A stretch of 64,000 nt of DNA. It comes from Commensalibacter papalotli (lineage in GTDB: Bacteria > Pseudomonadota > Alphaproteobacteria > Acetobacterales > Acetobacteraceae). Shown here piece by piece: positions 40,923-51,335 of this stretch. The notes under the pieces are model-generated. The model was not told the origin of the DNA. It saw only the letters and a list, made by a program, of their open reading frames with translations, and made no database searches. The translations under genes and the position numbers were made by a program. Where the stretch lies: positions 62,001 to 126,000 of the forward strand of contig NZ_CAMXCI010000003.1 of NCBI RefSeq assembly GCF_947179115.1, given 5' to 3'. The number at the start of each line of letters is the position of its first letter. The stretch's first letter is position 1.

Positions 40923-41240
40923 TTACTGTTTTAGAATCCTTTTAGCATAGTTGCCTGTATCTTCGTTGACTTTAGAAGTTATAATTTGAGTGATTTCTTG
41001 TAATTGTATTTGTGTTAATCCTGTATTCAATGCAATTCCATAATGCGCTTTTAACTGTGCGTCGGCACCTTGTATGGTTGCCAAGGCTGCAATCGTAGCA
41101 ATTTCTCTGTCCTGATGGTTAAGAACATCGCGTATAAAAATATCACCAAATAAATGGGCACGTAAAAATTGATTTAACGTTGGAGCAAAGTCAAATAAGG
41201 GCCCTTTCCTAGCCAGTTGTGTCTGAACTTCAGTTCCTAG
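40923..41240 (-). pseudogene. Carboxymuconolactone decarboxylase family protein, 3' fragment
   Basis: In reverse the frame reads GTEVQTQLARKG, then FLRAHLFGDIFIRDVLNHQD and REIATIAALATIQGADAQLK, and ends at a stop after 105 codons. That is the C-terminal portion of an AhpD-type carboxymuconolactone decarboxylase. No start codon precedes it; its upstream edge abuts the fragment of another gene. It is a remnant. Confidence 0.7.
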
Positions 41241-41275
41241 CCACCTGTGATTAAGGCGACTTTATTGTTAAATGA
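41240..41275 (-). pseudogene. Short-chain dehydrogenase, 5' fragment
   Basis: Reverse-strand codons read SFNNKVALITGG, the N-terminal cofactor-binding start of a short-chain dehydrogenase, then stop at TAG where the decarboxylase fragment begins in another frame. It looks like the left edge of a deletion that removed the rest of this gene and the first part of its neighbour. Only about 12 codons survive and the start codon is changed. Confidence 0.55.
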
Positions 41276-41541
41276 ATAATTATGATAGTATAATAATGTT
41301 ACGAATATTTAATTAGTCATAGAATATTCAACATTTTTATGAAATAAGATCATTACTGGTTATATATTTAATTTTAATTGTGCTATTTTTTAAAATTGAG
41401 TAGATATAATGGTTGTTTTATTTTCTTTTTATTTCTATTTAATAAGGCAAGGATATTTTTGTTTTTTATATATCTAACTTGTGCGGTTATTTCTGCTTAT
41501 TAATTTTATATCGATATTGAGGTTAAAGGGGTTTTTTGCCA
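41276..41541. other. AT-rich leader upstream of hpnN, no gene
   Basis: About 265 bases without an open frame of note. Promoter-like TTTATATAT-type AT runs occur, but I cannot assign a specific -35 and -10 pair. Confidence 0.5.
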
Positions 41542-44145
41542 ATGATGTCCACATTTATTGGGCGTGTGGTGGCTTTTTGTTCTCGCCATGCTTGGTTTGT
41601 TATCTTGTTTTATATTGTAATTGCAATAACCTCTGCCTTAGTAGCATATAAAAACCTAGAGATTACTACCGATACAACCAAGATGTTTTCTGCCAGTATG
41701 GATTGGAAAAAACGTTCTGATCAGATGAGTAAAGATTTTCCCCAACGAGAAAATTTATTGGTGGCATTAATTGAATCTAAAATACCAGAAGAGGGTGAGT
41801 TAAGCGCTCAAGCGCTGGTCAAACAATTAAAAGATGATAAAAAACATTTTGATTTCGTAGAGTCTTTACAAAATGATCCGTTTTTAGTTCGAAATGGGCT
41901 GTTATTTTTACCTCCTAAATTGCTTGAAACAACTTTGAATAATATTATTCAAGCACAACCATTTTTAAGCAGCCTTTCCGCAGATCCGTCTGCTCGTGGA
42001 TTATTTGATACTTTGGGAATGGTAACCATAGGGGTAAAAGAAAAACAAATAGATCTGGCGCAATATAATGATGCGTTAAATGGATTTGCAGATGTTATAA
42101 CAGAAAACGCCTCAGGCCGTATCCAGCCGTTTTCTTGGGAAAGAAGTCTTTCAGGAAAATTGTCAGAGTTGGGTGGTAAATATCAATTGGTTGTTGCGAA
42201 ACCTAAATTGGATTTAAATTCAATTAGGCCTTCAGGGGTTTCTTCGGAAATCTTGCGCAATGCAATGAATAATTTACCTTATGTTAAAAGTGGTGCTGTC
42301 AAAGTCTACATGACTGGAGATGCTCAGATTAATGATGAAGAGTTCTCGACCGTTTTACATGGGATGATTATTGGATTATTTGTATCTTTTGTTTTGGTTG
42401 CAGGATGGCTGTTTATGGCTGTTCGCACTTGGCGATTAATTATTCCAATTTTGCTGTTATTGTTTATTGGTCTTGATCTGACAACGGGGTTTGCCTCTAT
42501 AGCGGTGGGAACGTTAAATCTTATTTCAATTTCATTTGCTATCTTATTTGTAAGTATTGCTGTTGACTTTGGAATACAATTTTGCGTTCGTTTTAGGGGG
42601 CAGGATCGTATTAGTAAGAATGAAAAAGATGGTTTAACCCACGCTTTGTCACATACAGGATACGAGGCTGGACATCAAATTTTTACCGCAGCGGTTGCAG
42701 CAGCGGCAGGTTTCCTAGCATTTACGCCAACGAACTTTATTGGTGTGAAGCAGCTAGGCTTGATTGCTGGTATTGGGATGTTCATTGCGTTTGTTTGCAC
42801 GGTTACTTTCTTACCTGCGTTACTCTCAGTGTTACGTCCGAGTGTTGTACAAAAAGATGCTGGTTTCCCATGGTTGAAGCCTCTAGATAAAAAAATACGT
42901 CAATATCGTTTTGGAATTATTACCGTATATGCCATTTTGGGAGCAATTGGTATTTTCTTATTAGTTGATCAAAAAGTTGTTTTTGATGCAGATCCTTTTC
43001 ATACCAAAGATCCTCGTTCCGAAGGAATGATGGCTTTGAAAAAGATGATGGGTGATCCTAATACATCGCCTTATACCGCAGATATTATTGTCAATACCCC
43101 TGAGGAAGCCAAAGAAATGGCTGAAAAGCTTAAAAAACTTCCTACAGTTAAAAGTGTTGTTTGGCTAGATTCGTTTATTCCTGAGAAGCAACAACAAAAA
43201 ATGTTGATGCTACAAGATGCTGCTTCTATTTTACTACCTACATTGTCTATACAAAGCTCTAAGGCTAAACCTACAGCACAAGAGTTGCGTCAATCTGTTG
43301 TAAAGATGGTTCAAGAGTTGGATTCAATTCAAAACGATCTACCTAAAGATAGTCCTTTACTTCGGATGCAAGTTGCCTTGAAAAAAATTGAAACAATGCC
43401 AGATGATCAATTAATTGCTATGAATGATAATTTGGTAAAATTTTTGCCTTATCAATTGCAACGACTGCAAATGATTTTAACACCAACATTGACAACTTCT
43501 AAAGATATTCCAGCTGAGCTTGCCGATCAATATAAAACAAAAGATGGAAGATTAAGAGTAGAAGTTTATCCTAAAGGTATTGATCTAACAACCGATCAAA
43601 TTATTGCTTTTGTTAAGCAAGTTCGCACTGTAGCCCCAAAAGCAGCAGGCACCGTTGTTGATATCGTCGAAAGTGCGCAAACGGTTGTTCATTCTTTTAT
43701 CATCGCGGCAATTATGGCTATTGTTGCGTTGGCAATTATTTTATTTATTGCATTACGTCGTGTGTTAGATATGATTTTAGTATTGGTTCCTTTGATTTTA
43801 TCAGGGTTAATGGCGATCATTGTGATTGTTGTGATTGGTCAACCTTTGAATTTCGCCAATATTATTACTTTACCGTTATTTTTAGGTGTTGGTGTATCTT
43901 TCAATATTTATTTTGTAATGAATTGGCGTGAACAATTAAAAGAGCCATTGGCGTCCCCTACTGCCAGAGCTGTTTTATTTTCTGCTTTGACAACTGGAAC
44001 AGCTTTTGGTGCACTGGCAGCTTCTGCACACCCTGGAACAGCCAGTATGGGAGTTCTATTGTTGATTTCGTTAGGATGTACGTTAGCTGTGACATTGGGG
44101 TTAGTTCCCGCGTTATTACCGAAACGTGATATTGACGAGAAATAA
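41542..44145 (+). CDS. hpnN: Hopanoid-associated RND transporter HpnN
   Basis: The 867-residue product is an RND superfamily (MMPL) permease that in hopanoid-making bacteria moves hopanoids from the inner to the outer membrane. It has the layout of that family: an N-terminal membrane span (WFVILFYIVIAITSALVAY), a large periplasmic loop, five spans from about residue 275 to 440 (MIIGLFVSFVLVAGWLFMAV is the first), a second span and loop, and a final five-span set (VVHSFIIAAIMAIVALAIIL onward). The start at ATG is 11 bases from AAAGGGG; a TTG two codons earlier is possible. No other hopanoid gene is next to it. Confidence 0.85.
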   Translation: MMSTFIGRVVAFCSRHAWFVILFYIVIAITSALVAYKNLEITTDTTKMFSASMDWKKRSDQMSKDFPQRENLLVALIESKIPEEGELSAQALVKQLKDDKKHFDFVESLQNDPFLVRNGLLFLPPKLLETTLNNIIQAQPFLSSLSADPSARGLFDTLGMVTIGVKEKQIDLAQYNDALNGFADVITENASGRIQPFSWERSLSGKLSELGGKYQLVVAKPKLDLNSIRPSGVSSEILRNAMNNLPYVKSGAVKVYMTGDAQINDEEFSTVLHGMIIGLFVSFVLVAGWLFMAVRTWRLIIPILLLLFIGLDLTTGFASIAVGTLNLISISFAILFVSIAVDFGIQFCVRFRGQDRISKNEKDGLTHALSHTGYEAGHQIFTAAVAAAAGFLAFTPTNFIGVKQLGLIAGIGMFIAFVCTVTFLPALLSVLRPSVVQKDAGFPWLKPLDKKIRQYRFGIITVYAILGAIGIFLLVDQKVVFDADPFHTKDPRSEGMMALKKMMGDPNTSPYTADIIVNTPEEAKEMAEKLKKLPTVKSVVWLDSFIPEKQQQKMLMLQDAASILLPTLSIQSSKAKPTAQELRQSVVKMVQELDSIQNDLPKDSPLLRMQVALKKIETMPDDQLIAMNDNLVKFLPYQLQRLQMILTPTLTTSKDIPAELADQYKTKDGRLRVEVYPKGIDLTTDQIIAFVKQVRTVAPKAAGTVVDIVESAQTVVHSFIIAAIMAIVALAIILFIALRRVLDMILVLVPLILSGLMAIIVIVVIGQPLNFANIITLPLFLGVGVSFNIYFVMNWREQLKEPLASPTARAVLFSALTTGTAFGALAASAHPGTASMGVLLLISLGCTLAVTLGLVPALLPKRDIDEK

Positions 44146-44165
44146 AGGGCAGGAACATTAATGGC

Positions 44166-44768
44166 TTAGAAACAGTTTTTAATAAATTGTTGAAAAGCCA
44201 ACCCACGGTGGCTGATTGTGTTCTTTTCTTTTTCTGTCATTTCTGCAAAAGTGACAGAATATCCTTTGGGTTGAAAAATAGGATCATAACCATGGCCATT
44301 TTGCCCTCTTGCTGGCCAAATGAATTCTCCGTCAATCTTTCCTTCGAATTCAAAAGTAACACCATCATGAAAAGCCAAGCATAGTACAGAAATAAAATAA
44401 CAAGAGCGATCTTTGCTTTTTCCTAGTTTTTCATACATGGTGCGCATTGCCATTGAATAGTCCTTGTTTGGGCCTGCCCAACGCGCGGAATAAATTCCAG
44501 GATCTCCATTAAGTGCATTAATGCAAAAACCAGAATCATCAGCCAAGCTGGGTAATCCTGATTTTTGCGTAGCAGCCAAAGCTTTGATTTTTGCATTTTC
44601 ATAAAAACTTGATCCTGTTTCCCCAGGTTCTGGCAAGTTTAAATCCCCAGCCGAATAGGTTTGAATTTCAAAAGGGGCCAATAGGCTTCTGATTTCTTGT
44701 GCTTTTCCTGCGTTGTGGGTGGCAACTACCAGTTTTGAACCATGCTCTATTTTACGATAATTGGTCAT
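44166..44768 (-). CDS. rdgB: dITP/XTP pyrophosphatase RdgB
   Basis: It hydrolyses non-canonical purine nucleotides (ITP, dITP, XTP) to keep them out of DNA and RNA. The 200-residue sequence has the HAM1/RdgB features: LVVATHNAGKAQEI at the start, PSLADDSGFCINALNGDPGI, GIYSARWAGPNKDY-like sequence, and GHGYDPIFQPKGYSVTFAEM. It lies alone on the reverse strand and its 3' end is about 20 bases from the stop of hpnN, so the two converge. The start is the ATG just upstream of TNYRKIEHGSK. Confidence 0.9.
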   Translation of the reverse strand: MTNYRKIEHGSKLVVATHNAGKAQEIRSLLAPFEIQTYSAGDLNLPEPGETGSSFYENAKIKALAATQKSGLPSLADDSGFCINALNGDPGIYSARWAGPNKDYSMAMRTMYEKLGKSKDRSCYFISVLCLAFHDGVTFEFEGKIDGEFIWPARGQNGHGYDPIFQPKGYSVTFAEMTEKEKNTISHRGLAFQQFIKNCF

Positions 44769-44912
44769 AAAAATTTCTTCTTTATTCTATAAATAAAATC
44801 AACTTGATTATTTTTAACATACTGGCATGGTCTATAGAGAGATATAAATATTTTTTTGTATTATTATGTTAATAATAATGAAATTGCCTTTTTACTATTA
44901 TGAGAAAGATAT

Positions 44913-46454
44913 ATGGAACTCTTACTTGATCCTTCGGCCTGGGCTGGGTTAATAACGCTGATTGTTTTAGAAATTGTCCTAGGGATCGATAATCTTGTCT
45001 TTGTCGCAATTATTGCTGATAAATTACCTGCTAATCAACGAGACAAAGCCAGAATATTAGGTTTGGTTTTAGCAATGATTACACGGCTAGGGTTGCTTTC
45101 TATTATTTCATGGATAGTAACACTGACCAAGCCACTAGTTGAATATGGAGGCTTTACGCTTTCAGTTCGAGATTTAATTTTGATTATTGGTGGTATTTTC
45201 CTGCTATTTAAAGCCACAACAGAGCTACATGAACGCCTTGAAGGGCATGAGCATCAAGATAATCAAGGTAAAGGCAATGCTAAATTTTGGGTAGTGATTA
45301 CTCAAATTATTATTTTGGATGCTGTATTCTCGTTGGATTCAGTGATTACTGCCGTCGGTATGGTAGACGAGCTGCCAATTATGTTTGCAGCAGTTATCGT
45401 TTCTATGATGGTGATGATTTATGCATCAAAGTCTTTGACGCGCTTTGTCATTGCACATCCGACGATTGTTGTGCTTTGCCTTAGTTTTTTGATGATGATT
45501 GGCGTGACGTTGGTTGCAGATGGGCTTGGGTTTCATATTCCCAAAGGGTATATTTATGCTGCGATTAGCTTTTCTTTGCTTATTGAATTCTTTAACCAAA
45601 TTGCACGACGTAATTTTATTAAAAACCAATCAAAGCGGCCATTTCGTGATCGTACAGCTGAAACAATTCTGCGTTTAATTGGATCAAATCGTTCAGAGCA
45701 ACAAGAAGGGAACTCTGATAAAGCATCTCAAGAAGTTTTTGCAGAAGAAGAGCGTTACATGATTAATGGGGTCTTAACCTTAGCGTCTCGTTCTTTACGC
45801 AGTATTATGACCCCTAGAATTGAAGTTTCTTGGATTGATTGTGAAGATTCACCAGAGGAAATAAAAAAACAAATTCTAGAGACACCTCATAATATTTTTC
45901 CAGTTTGCCGAGGGGATTTGGATAATATTATCGGTGTAGTCAGAGCCAAAGATTTATTAATGGTTGTAAATAATAAAGAAGACGTAGTAGAATTTGCAGC
46001 ACAGCATCCTCCGATTATCGTTCCCGATATGATTGACGTTATTAATTTATTGCCAATTTTGAAAAAAGCCAAAGGACGTTTAGTTGTTATTACTAATGAA
46101 TTCGATACGGTTCAAGGAATTGCAACCCCTGTTGATGTATTAGAAGCCATTGCTGGAGAGTTTTTGGATGAAGATGAAACGTCGAAAATTATCAAAGATG
46201 GGGATAGTTGGCTAGTTAAAGGTTCTACGGATATTCATTCAGTGATGATGACTTTGAATTGTGATGCTTTTTTTGATCATGACGAAGAGTACGTTTCTTT
46301 GGCAGGTTTTCTTTTTGCACAGTATAAAAGAATTCTGACCATCGGTGAAATCATAGAATTTCAAGGGTTACGATTTGAAGTTATAGAAATGAAGGATTAT
46401 CGTATTGAATTAGTTCGCATTACGAAAATACAAGCATCGAACGAAAATGAGTAG
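44913..46454 (+). CDS. TerC family membrane protein with CBS and CorC domains
   Basis: The 513-residue product has the TerC domain in the first 230 residues: about seven membrane spans, starting with WAGLITLIVLEIVLGIDNLV, then FSLDSVITAVGMVDELPIM. From about residue 290 come two CBS domains (ITPRIEVSWIDC-like TPRIEVSW, then GVVRAKDLLMVV and VITNEFDTVQGIATPVDVLE) and a C-terminal CorC/HlyC domain ending YRIELVRI. Proteins of this type (YoaE-like) are thought to export or protect against metals, the CBS part sensing nucleotides. Substrate is unknown. It is divergent from rdgB, sharing a 140-base region with AT-rich promoter-like sequence. Confidence 0.85.
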   Translation: MELLLDPSAWAGLITLIVLEIVLGIDNLVFVAIIADKLPANQRDKARILGLVLAMITRLGLLSIISWIVTLTKPLVEYGGFTLSVRDLILIIGGIFLLFKATTELHERLEGHEHQDNQGKGNAKFWVVITQIIILDAVFSLDSVITAVGMVDELPIMFAAVIVSMMVMIYASKSLTRFVIAHPTIVVLCLSFLMMIGVTLVADGLGFHIPKGYIYAAISFSLLIEFFNQIARRNFIKNQSKRPFRDRTAETILRLIGSNRSEQQEGNSDKASQEVFAEEERYMINGVLTLASRSLRSIMTPRIEVSWIDCEDSPEEIKKQILETPHNIFPVCRGDLDNIIGVVRAKDLLMVVNNKEDVVEFAAQHPPIIVPDMIDVINLLPILKKAKGRLVVITNEFDTVQGIATPVDVLEAIAGEFLDEDETSKIIKDGDSWLVKGSTDIHSVMMTLNCDAFFDHDEEYVSLAGFLFAQYKRILTIGEIIEFQGLRFEVIEMKDYRIELVRITKIQASNENE

Positions 46455-46513
46455 TAACATACTACTCTTAACGCATTAATGATGATCAAGATATTGTAAA
46501 AGAGGAAAATGAA

Positions 46514-47428
46514 ATGCTTCAAACGATTGATATATCAAAAGCAGGCACGTATAAAATTGGTGGCGAAATAGAAATTAATCGTATGGGTTTTGGTGCCATG
46601 CGTATTGTTGGTAAAGGTGTTTGGGGCGAACCCGAAGATCGTAATGAGGCTATTGCTACGCTCAAACGTGCGGTGGAGTTAGGTGTAAATTTTATTGATA
46701 CAGCCGATAGTTATGGCCCCTTTATCAGTGAAGATTTAATTTGTGAAGCTTTATATCCTTATCCTTCTTCTTTATTAATTGGCACTAAAGGTGGTCATAC
46801 GCGTCATGGCCCTGATATTTGGCGTCCTATTGGCAGCCCTGATTATTTGCGTCAGTGTGTTTTAATGAGCATGCGTCGATTAAAATTGAATGAAATTCGG
46901 TTTTGGCAGTTACACCGTGTGGCAGAAGATACGCCAGCTGAAGTGCAATTTGAAGCGATTGCTAAAATGCAGCAAGAAGGTTTAATTTGTCATGTTGGGT
47001 TATCTGCGGTGGGAATTAAACAGATTGAAAAAGCACAACAGTTCTTTAAAGTTGTATCTGTACAAAATAAATATAATCTGATTAACAGAGAATCAGAGGC
47101 TGTTGTGCAATATTGCCAAGATAATAATATTGCATTTATTCCGTATGCGCCCTTGGATCAAGGGGAGTTCACACAAGGCGATGTGTTAAAAGAAATTATG
47201 AAGTCCAAGCACGCAACAGCACGTCAAGTTGCATTAGCATGGTTATTAAAGCGTGGAGATTTTATGATTCCTATCCCGGGAACCGGAAAGGTTATGCATT
47301 TAGAGGAAAATGTTGCAGCAGCCAATATTGATTTATCTGATGCGGAGTATAAGTATTTAAGCCAAGAAGGGGCAGAAATATGGGGGAAAAGGAAAGATTC
47401 GGTCAAATTATATTTGAAGGATGAGTAA
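46514..47428 (+). CDS. Aldo/keto reductase
   Basis: The 304-residue product is an aldo/keto reductase using NADPH. Motifs: GFGAMRIVGKG at the N-terminus, GVNFIDTADSYGPFISEDLI carrying the catalytic Asp and Tyr, then the Lys (IGTKGGHTRHG) and His (FWQLHRVA). The C-terminal nucleotide region reads VALAWLLKRGDFMIPIPGTG. The specific substrate cannot be told. It is close to the E. coli YajO/YdbC-type group by eye. About 60 bases separate it from the TerC gene. Confidence 0.85.
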   Translation: MLQTIDISKAGTYKIGGEIEINRMGFGAMRIVGKGVWGEPEDRNEAIATLKRAVELGVNFIDTADSYGPFISEDLICEALYPYPSSLLIGTKGGHTRHGPDIWRPIGSPDYLRQCVLMSMRRLKLNEIRFWQLHRVAEDTPAEVQFEAIAKMQQEGLICHVGLSAVGIKQIEKAQQFFKVVSVQNKYNLINRESEAVVQYCQDNNIAFIPYAPLDQGEFTQGDVLKEIMKSKHATARQVALAWLLKRGDFMIPIPGTGKVMHLEENVAAANIDLSDAEYKYLSQEGAEIWGKRKDSVKLYLKDE

Positions 47429-47539
47429 TTTTTCACTGATCATTTTATTTGACTTATTTTCATTTTTTAAGAAAATCTGTATATAAGACAATTAGCTGGA
47501 TTATTTTAATCGTTATTTTGAGAATAGAGCCTAATTCAT

Positions 47540-50068
47540 ATGTCTCCTGAAACCCCTGATATACCACCCAACTCTAAACGTAAACGTCCCGTTTCAATAC
47601 AGCCCCGCCCTCGTTATCGGTTTTGGCGCTTGTTGATTGGCAGTATTACGGGGCTATTTCTCTTTGTTCTTGTTGGAGGCGGGCTGGCTGTATGGATAAA
47701 ATATTCAAGTGCGGTTAAGGGGTTGCCTACGATTGAGGGGCTTCGCAATTATTCTCCTCCAGTGATGAGCAGAATATACGCTAATGATGATCACGTGGTT
47801 GCAGAACTTGCTGCCGAACGTCGGTTGTTTGTTCCTATTGGTGCTATTCCTCAAAAAGTCAGGGATGCGTTCATTGCAACAGAAGATAAAAATTTCTATA
47901 CTCATGGTGGTGTAGATCCTATGGCAATTGCCAGGGCGCTTATTCAAGATGTGTTTCGTGTGCATGGTAAGCGTTTAGTTGGCGCATCAACAATTACTCA
48001 GCAAGTCGCTCGTAATATGTTGTTAAATAACGATCGAAAGCTGGAACGCAAAATCAAAGAAGCCATTTTGGCAATGCGTATAGAGCAATCCCTTAGCAAA
48101 GATCAGATTCTTGAGATTTATCTTAATGAAATTTATCTTGGGGCAGGGGCTTATGGGGTTGCAGCTGCAGCGCAAATTTATTTTCATAAAAATTTAGATC
48201 AACTGACTACTGCGGAGGCTGCTTATTTAGGCGGCTTACCGAAATCACCTTATAATTATGATTTATTTCGTAAGCCAGATGCTGCCAAACAACGACGTGA
48301 TTTTGTATTAAGCCGTATGGCTGAAACAGGGGCGATTACTCAACAAGAAAAGGTTGCAGCACAAAATGAACCTTTATCTTCTAAAAATGTTAGTGGCAGA
48401 CGTGGGCCAACTGCAGGTACAGAATGGTTTGGCGAGGCTGTTCGTCGTGATTTGATTGATCGTTATGGTCTTGAAAAGACAATGCAAGGTGGTCTAGAAG
48501 TTCATACAAGTTTGGACCTAAAAAACCAAGCCCTAGCTACTAAATTAATGCGTCAGGCTTTAATTAAATATGATCGTAATCATGGTTGGCGTGGGGCTGT
48601 GGCTCATCTTGGTGACGATGCTATATCACAATGGGTTGAAAATCTTAAAAAACAGAAATTGCCTACTGGGATGTTACCTAATTGGCGTTTGGCAATTGTT
48701 TTAAATGCCAAAACGGGTTCTGTTGGCTGGGTTGATGGCGGAAAAAATGCGACAACTCATCAAGGAACAATTTTATCAAAAAGTTTGAGTTGGTCAAAAC
48801 GTCGTCCGTTAAAAGACGGTGATATCGTTATGATTGAGCCTCAATCAGAAGGAAATCAGGTTGAGTTATGCCAAATTCCTCAAGTTGAAGGTGCTTTGGT
48901 TTCTTTGGACGTTCGAACAGGGCGTGTTTTGGCTATGTTTGGTGGTTGGTCTTTTGCAGAGTCTCAATTTAATCGTGCTACCCAAGCTTTGCGTCAGCCA
49001 GGTTCTTCGTTTAAGCCAATCGCTTATCTAGCTGCGATGGAAAAAGGGATTTTACCATCACAGATTTTTATGGATGCCCCGTTTTCTGTAGGGGATTGGC
49101 ATCCTAATAACTATGAACACAGTTTTTGGGGTCCAACTGCGCTGCATAATGGCCTGCGTTATTCTCGAAATATTATTACTATTCGTCTAGCCGCTCAAAT
49201 TGGGATGGATGCGATCGCTAATTTATCAGTTGCTTTGGGTGAAGTAGATTCTATGCCGAAAGTCCTGCCTGCTGTGCTAGGTGCTGTTGAAACAACAGTT
49301 TTGCGGCATGCAGGGGCTTATGCCAGCATCGCTTCGGGTGGGGCAATTGTGAAACCTACTACGGTGGATTATATCCAAGATCGAAATGGAAAAGTGATTT
49401 GGCGTTCTGATGCGTTTCAAGCGAATAATGTAACCGATCCTAATCAATTACCAACTTTTACAGATAATAGAAAGCGTGCAGTATCTGAACAAAGCGCTTA
49501 TCAAATTATCACAATGATGGAAGATGTGATGCGCCGAGGAACTGGTTTTTCTGCCAGCAAAGGTATTGATACCCCGATTGCAGGGAAAACGGGAACTTCG
49601 CAGAATTTCAATGATGCTTGGTTTGCAGGGTTTTCACCTGATGTTGTAACGATTGTATGGTTTGGGTTTGATTCTCCAAAGACATTGGGTAAAGGTATGG
49701 CTGGGGGTGTGATTGCAGGCCCTGTTTGGAATGCTTATATGAAAGAAGTACTACCAACCTATCCAAAAAGAGAATTTATCAAACCTGCTGGTGTTTTTAT
49801 GGCCAGTTATAGCACCAGCAAGGGTATGGTTACTGATGCATTTAAAGATGGTCAAACCCCAGGTGGCAGTATTAACCTAAGCCCAGGTATAGCAACAGGT
49901 GCGTTAAGTGCTGCAGATACAGGTGCTGAAAATGTTCCAGATTCAGAAGAGAGTATGGGAGGTGGATATTCTGGGGATTATGTTAATGAAGGTGGCACAA
50001 TTAAACCAAAAACTGCCTCTCCAGCGTCTGCCCCTGGTGAAAATATTGGTATGGGTGGTTTGTATTAA
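47540..50068 (+). CDS. mrcA: Penicillin-binding protein 1A
   Basis: This bifunctional enzyme polymerises and crosslinks peptidoglycan. The 842 residues show a short cytoplasmic tail, a membrane anchor at about residues 35-55 (LIGSITGLFLFVLVGGGLAV), a transglycosylase domain (ATEDKNFYTHGGVDP with catalytic Glu, and ASTITQQVARNMLL), an OB-like insert, and a transpeptidase with SSFK near residue 488 (QPGSSFKPIAYL), SRN, and KTGTS near residue 683. The C-terminal 80 residues are Gly, Ser and Pro rich. All catalytic motifs are intact. Confidence 0.93.
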   Translation: MSPETPDIPPNSKRKRPVSIQPRPRYRFWRLLIGSITGLFLFVLVGGGLAVWIKYSSAVKGLPTIEGLRNYSPPVMSRIYANDDHVVAELAAERRLFVPIGAIPQKVRDAFIATEDKNFYTHGGVDPMAIARALIQDVFRVHGKRLVGASTITQQVARNMLLNNDRKLERKIKEAILAMRIEQSLSKDQILEIYLNEIYLGAGAYGVAAAAQIYFHKNLDQLTTAEAAYLGGLPKSPYNYDLFRKPDAAKQRRDFVLSRMAETGAITQQEKVAAQNEPLSSKNVSGRRGPTAGTEWFGEAVRRDLIDRYGLEKTMQGGLEVHTSLDLKNQALATKLMRQALIKYDRNHGWRGAVAHLGDDAISQWVENLKKQKLPTGMLPNWRLAIVLNAKTGSVGWVDGGKNATTHQGTILSKSLSWSKRRPLKDGDIVMIEPQSEGNQVELCQIPQVEGALVSLDVRTGRVLAMFGGWSFAESQFNRATQALRQPGSSFKPIAYLAAMEKGILPSQIFMDAPFSVGDWHPNNYEHSFWGPTALHNGLRYSRNIITIRLAAQIGMDAIANLSVALGEVDSMPKVLPAVLGAVETTVLRHAGAYASIASGGAIVKPTTVDYIQDRNGKVIWRSDAFQANNVTDPNQLPTFTDNRKRAVSEQSAYQIITMMEDVMRRGTGFSASKGIDTPIAGKTGTSQNFNDAWFAGFSPDVVTIVWFGFDSPKTLGKGMAGGVIAGPVWNAYMKEVLPTYPKREFIKPAGVFMASYSTSKGMVTDAFKDGQTPGGSINLSPGIATGALSAADTGAENVPDSEESMGGGYSGDYVNEGGTIKPKTASPASAPGENIGMGGLY

Positions 50069-50139
50069 TTGGGCTTGTATTAATTAAAAATTATTGTTAT
50101 TAACATTAAGAATTATTTGCAATTGGAAGTAGAGGGGTC

Positions 50140-51271
50140 ATGTCCACAGAAAGCGAAGCCATTTATCAAGTGATAGAGCAGTCATTAGAGCTGCTGAGGA
50201 GGCATCTTTGACTGGGATGTCGCACAAGATAGGCTTGCTGAGTTAAATCATCAGATTGAAGATCCTAATTTATGGGATGACGCTGATAAAGCGCAAAAAA
50301 TGATGCAAGAGAGAACGTTTCTTGCCAATCAAGTCGCGTTGGTTTGTAAGCTAGAACAAGATTGCAAAGATAATCTTGAGATGATTGAATTGGCTGAGAT
50401 TGAGGGGGATCAGGGTATTGTTGATGATGCTTTGAAAAATCTAAAAGCAATAGAAAAAGAAGTTAAGCGTTTAGAGATTGAAAGCCTATTATCTGGTGAA
50501 GCTGATCGTAATGATTGTTATTTAGAGGTCAATTCTGGCGCAGGTGGTACAGAAGCACAGGATTGGGCGGAAATGTTGCTGCGCATGTATACGCGTTGGG
50601 CTGAACAGCGTGGATATAAAGTAACATTTATGGAAAGTACGCAAGGTGAAACTGCAGGAATTAAATCAGCGACTTTGCAAATAAGTGGTATGAATGCGTA
50701 TGGCTGGCTAAAGTCAGAGGCCGGGGTGCATCGGTTGGTACGTATCTCTCCTTTTGATTCAGCAAAACGTCGTCATACATCGTTTGCTTCGGTGTGGGTT
50801 TATCCTGTAATTGATGATTCGATTCAAATTGATATTAATGAATCTGATTTAAAGGTAGATACGTATAGAGCCTCTGGTGCGGGCGGACAGCATATTAATA
50901 AAACAGAGTCTGCAATTCGAATTACACATATGCCAACAGGGATTGTAGTTGCCTGTCAAACAGATCGTTCGCAACATCGTAATCGTGCCACAGCAATGGA
51001 AATGTTAAAGGCACGATTGTACGAGGCTGAATTGAAAAAAAGAGAAGAGGCGGCGGCTGAGACTGAAGCAGGTAAAACAGATATTGGGTGGGGACATCAA
51101 ATACGATCATATGTATTGGCACCTTATCAATTGGTTAAAGATTTGCGTACAGAAGTTGAGAAAACTAATCCTCAAGCTGTCTTGGATGGTGAACTTGATG
51201 AGTTTATGGCAGCGGCTTTGGCATTACGCGTTGGGGCAACACGTTCAGAGGCGAGTGCTCAGGCATCATAG
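50140..51271 (+). CDS. prfB: Peptide chain release factor 2 (programmed +1 frameshift)
   Basis: RF2 ends translation at UGA and UAA. The first 23 codons end in CTT, followed by an in-frame TGA and then C, the classic +1 shift site, with AGGAGG just upstream (in codons for Arg-Arg). Joining codon 23 to GAC at 50210 gives 376 residues with the GGQ motif (SGAGGQHINKTESAI) and the SPF stop-codon reading tripeptide (RISPFDSAKRR). The shift is regulatory: when RF2 is scarce, ribosomes pause at TGA and shift more. Annotation starting at a later ATG would lose the first ~50 residues. Confidence 0.93.
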
Positions 51272-51335
51272 GTAAGGTTATACTATATAAGGGTGGATGG
51301 TTATGTTTATACAAATGAATAGGAAGCATTGATTG

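Noticed and set aside
50265..50450. Reverse frame within prfB
   Set aside because: It lies inside a confident essential gene with no independent features.
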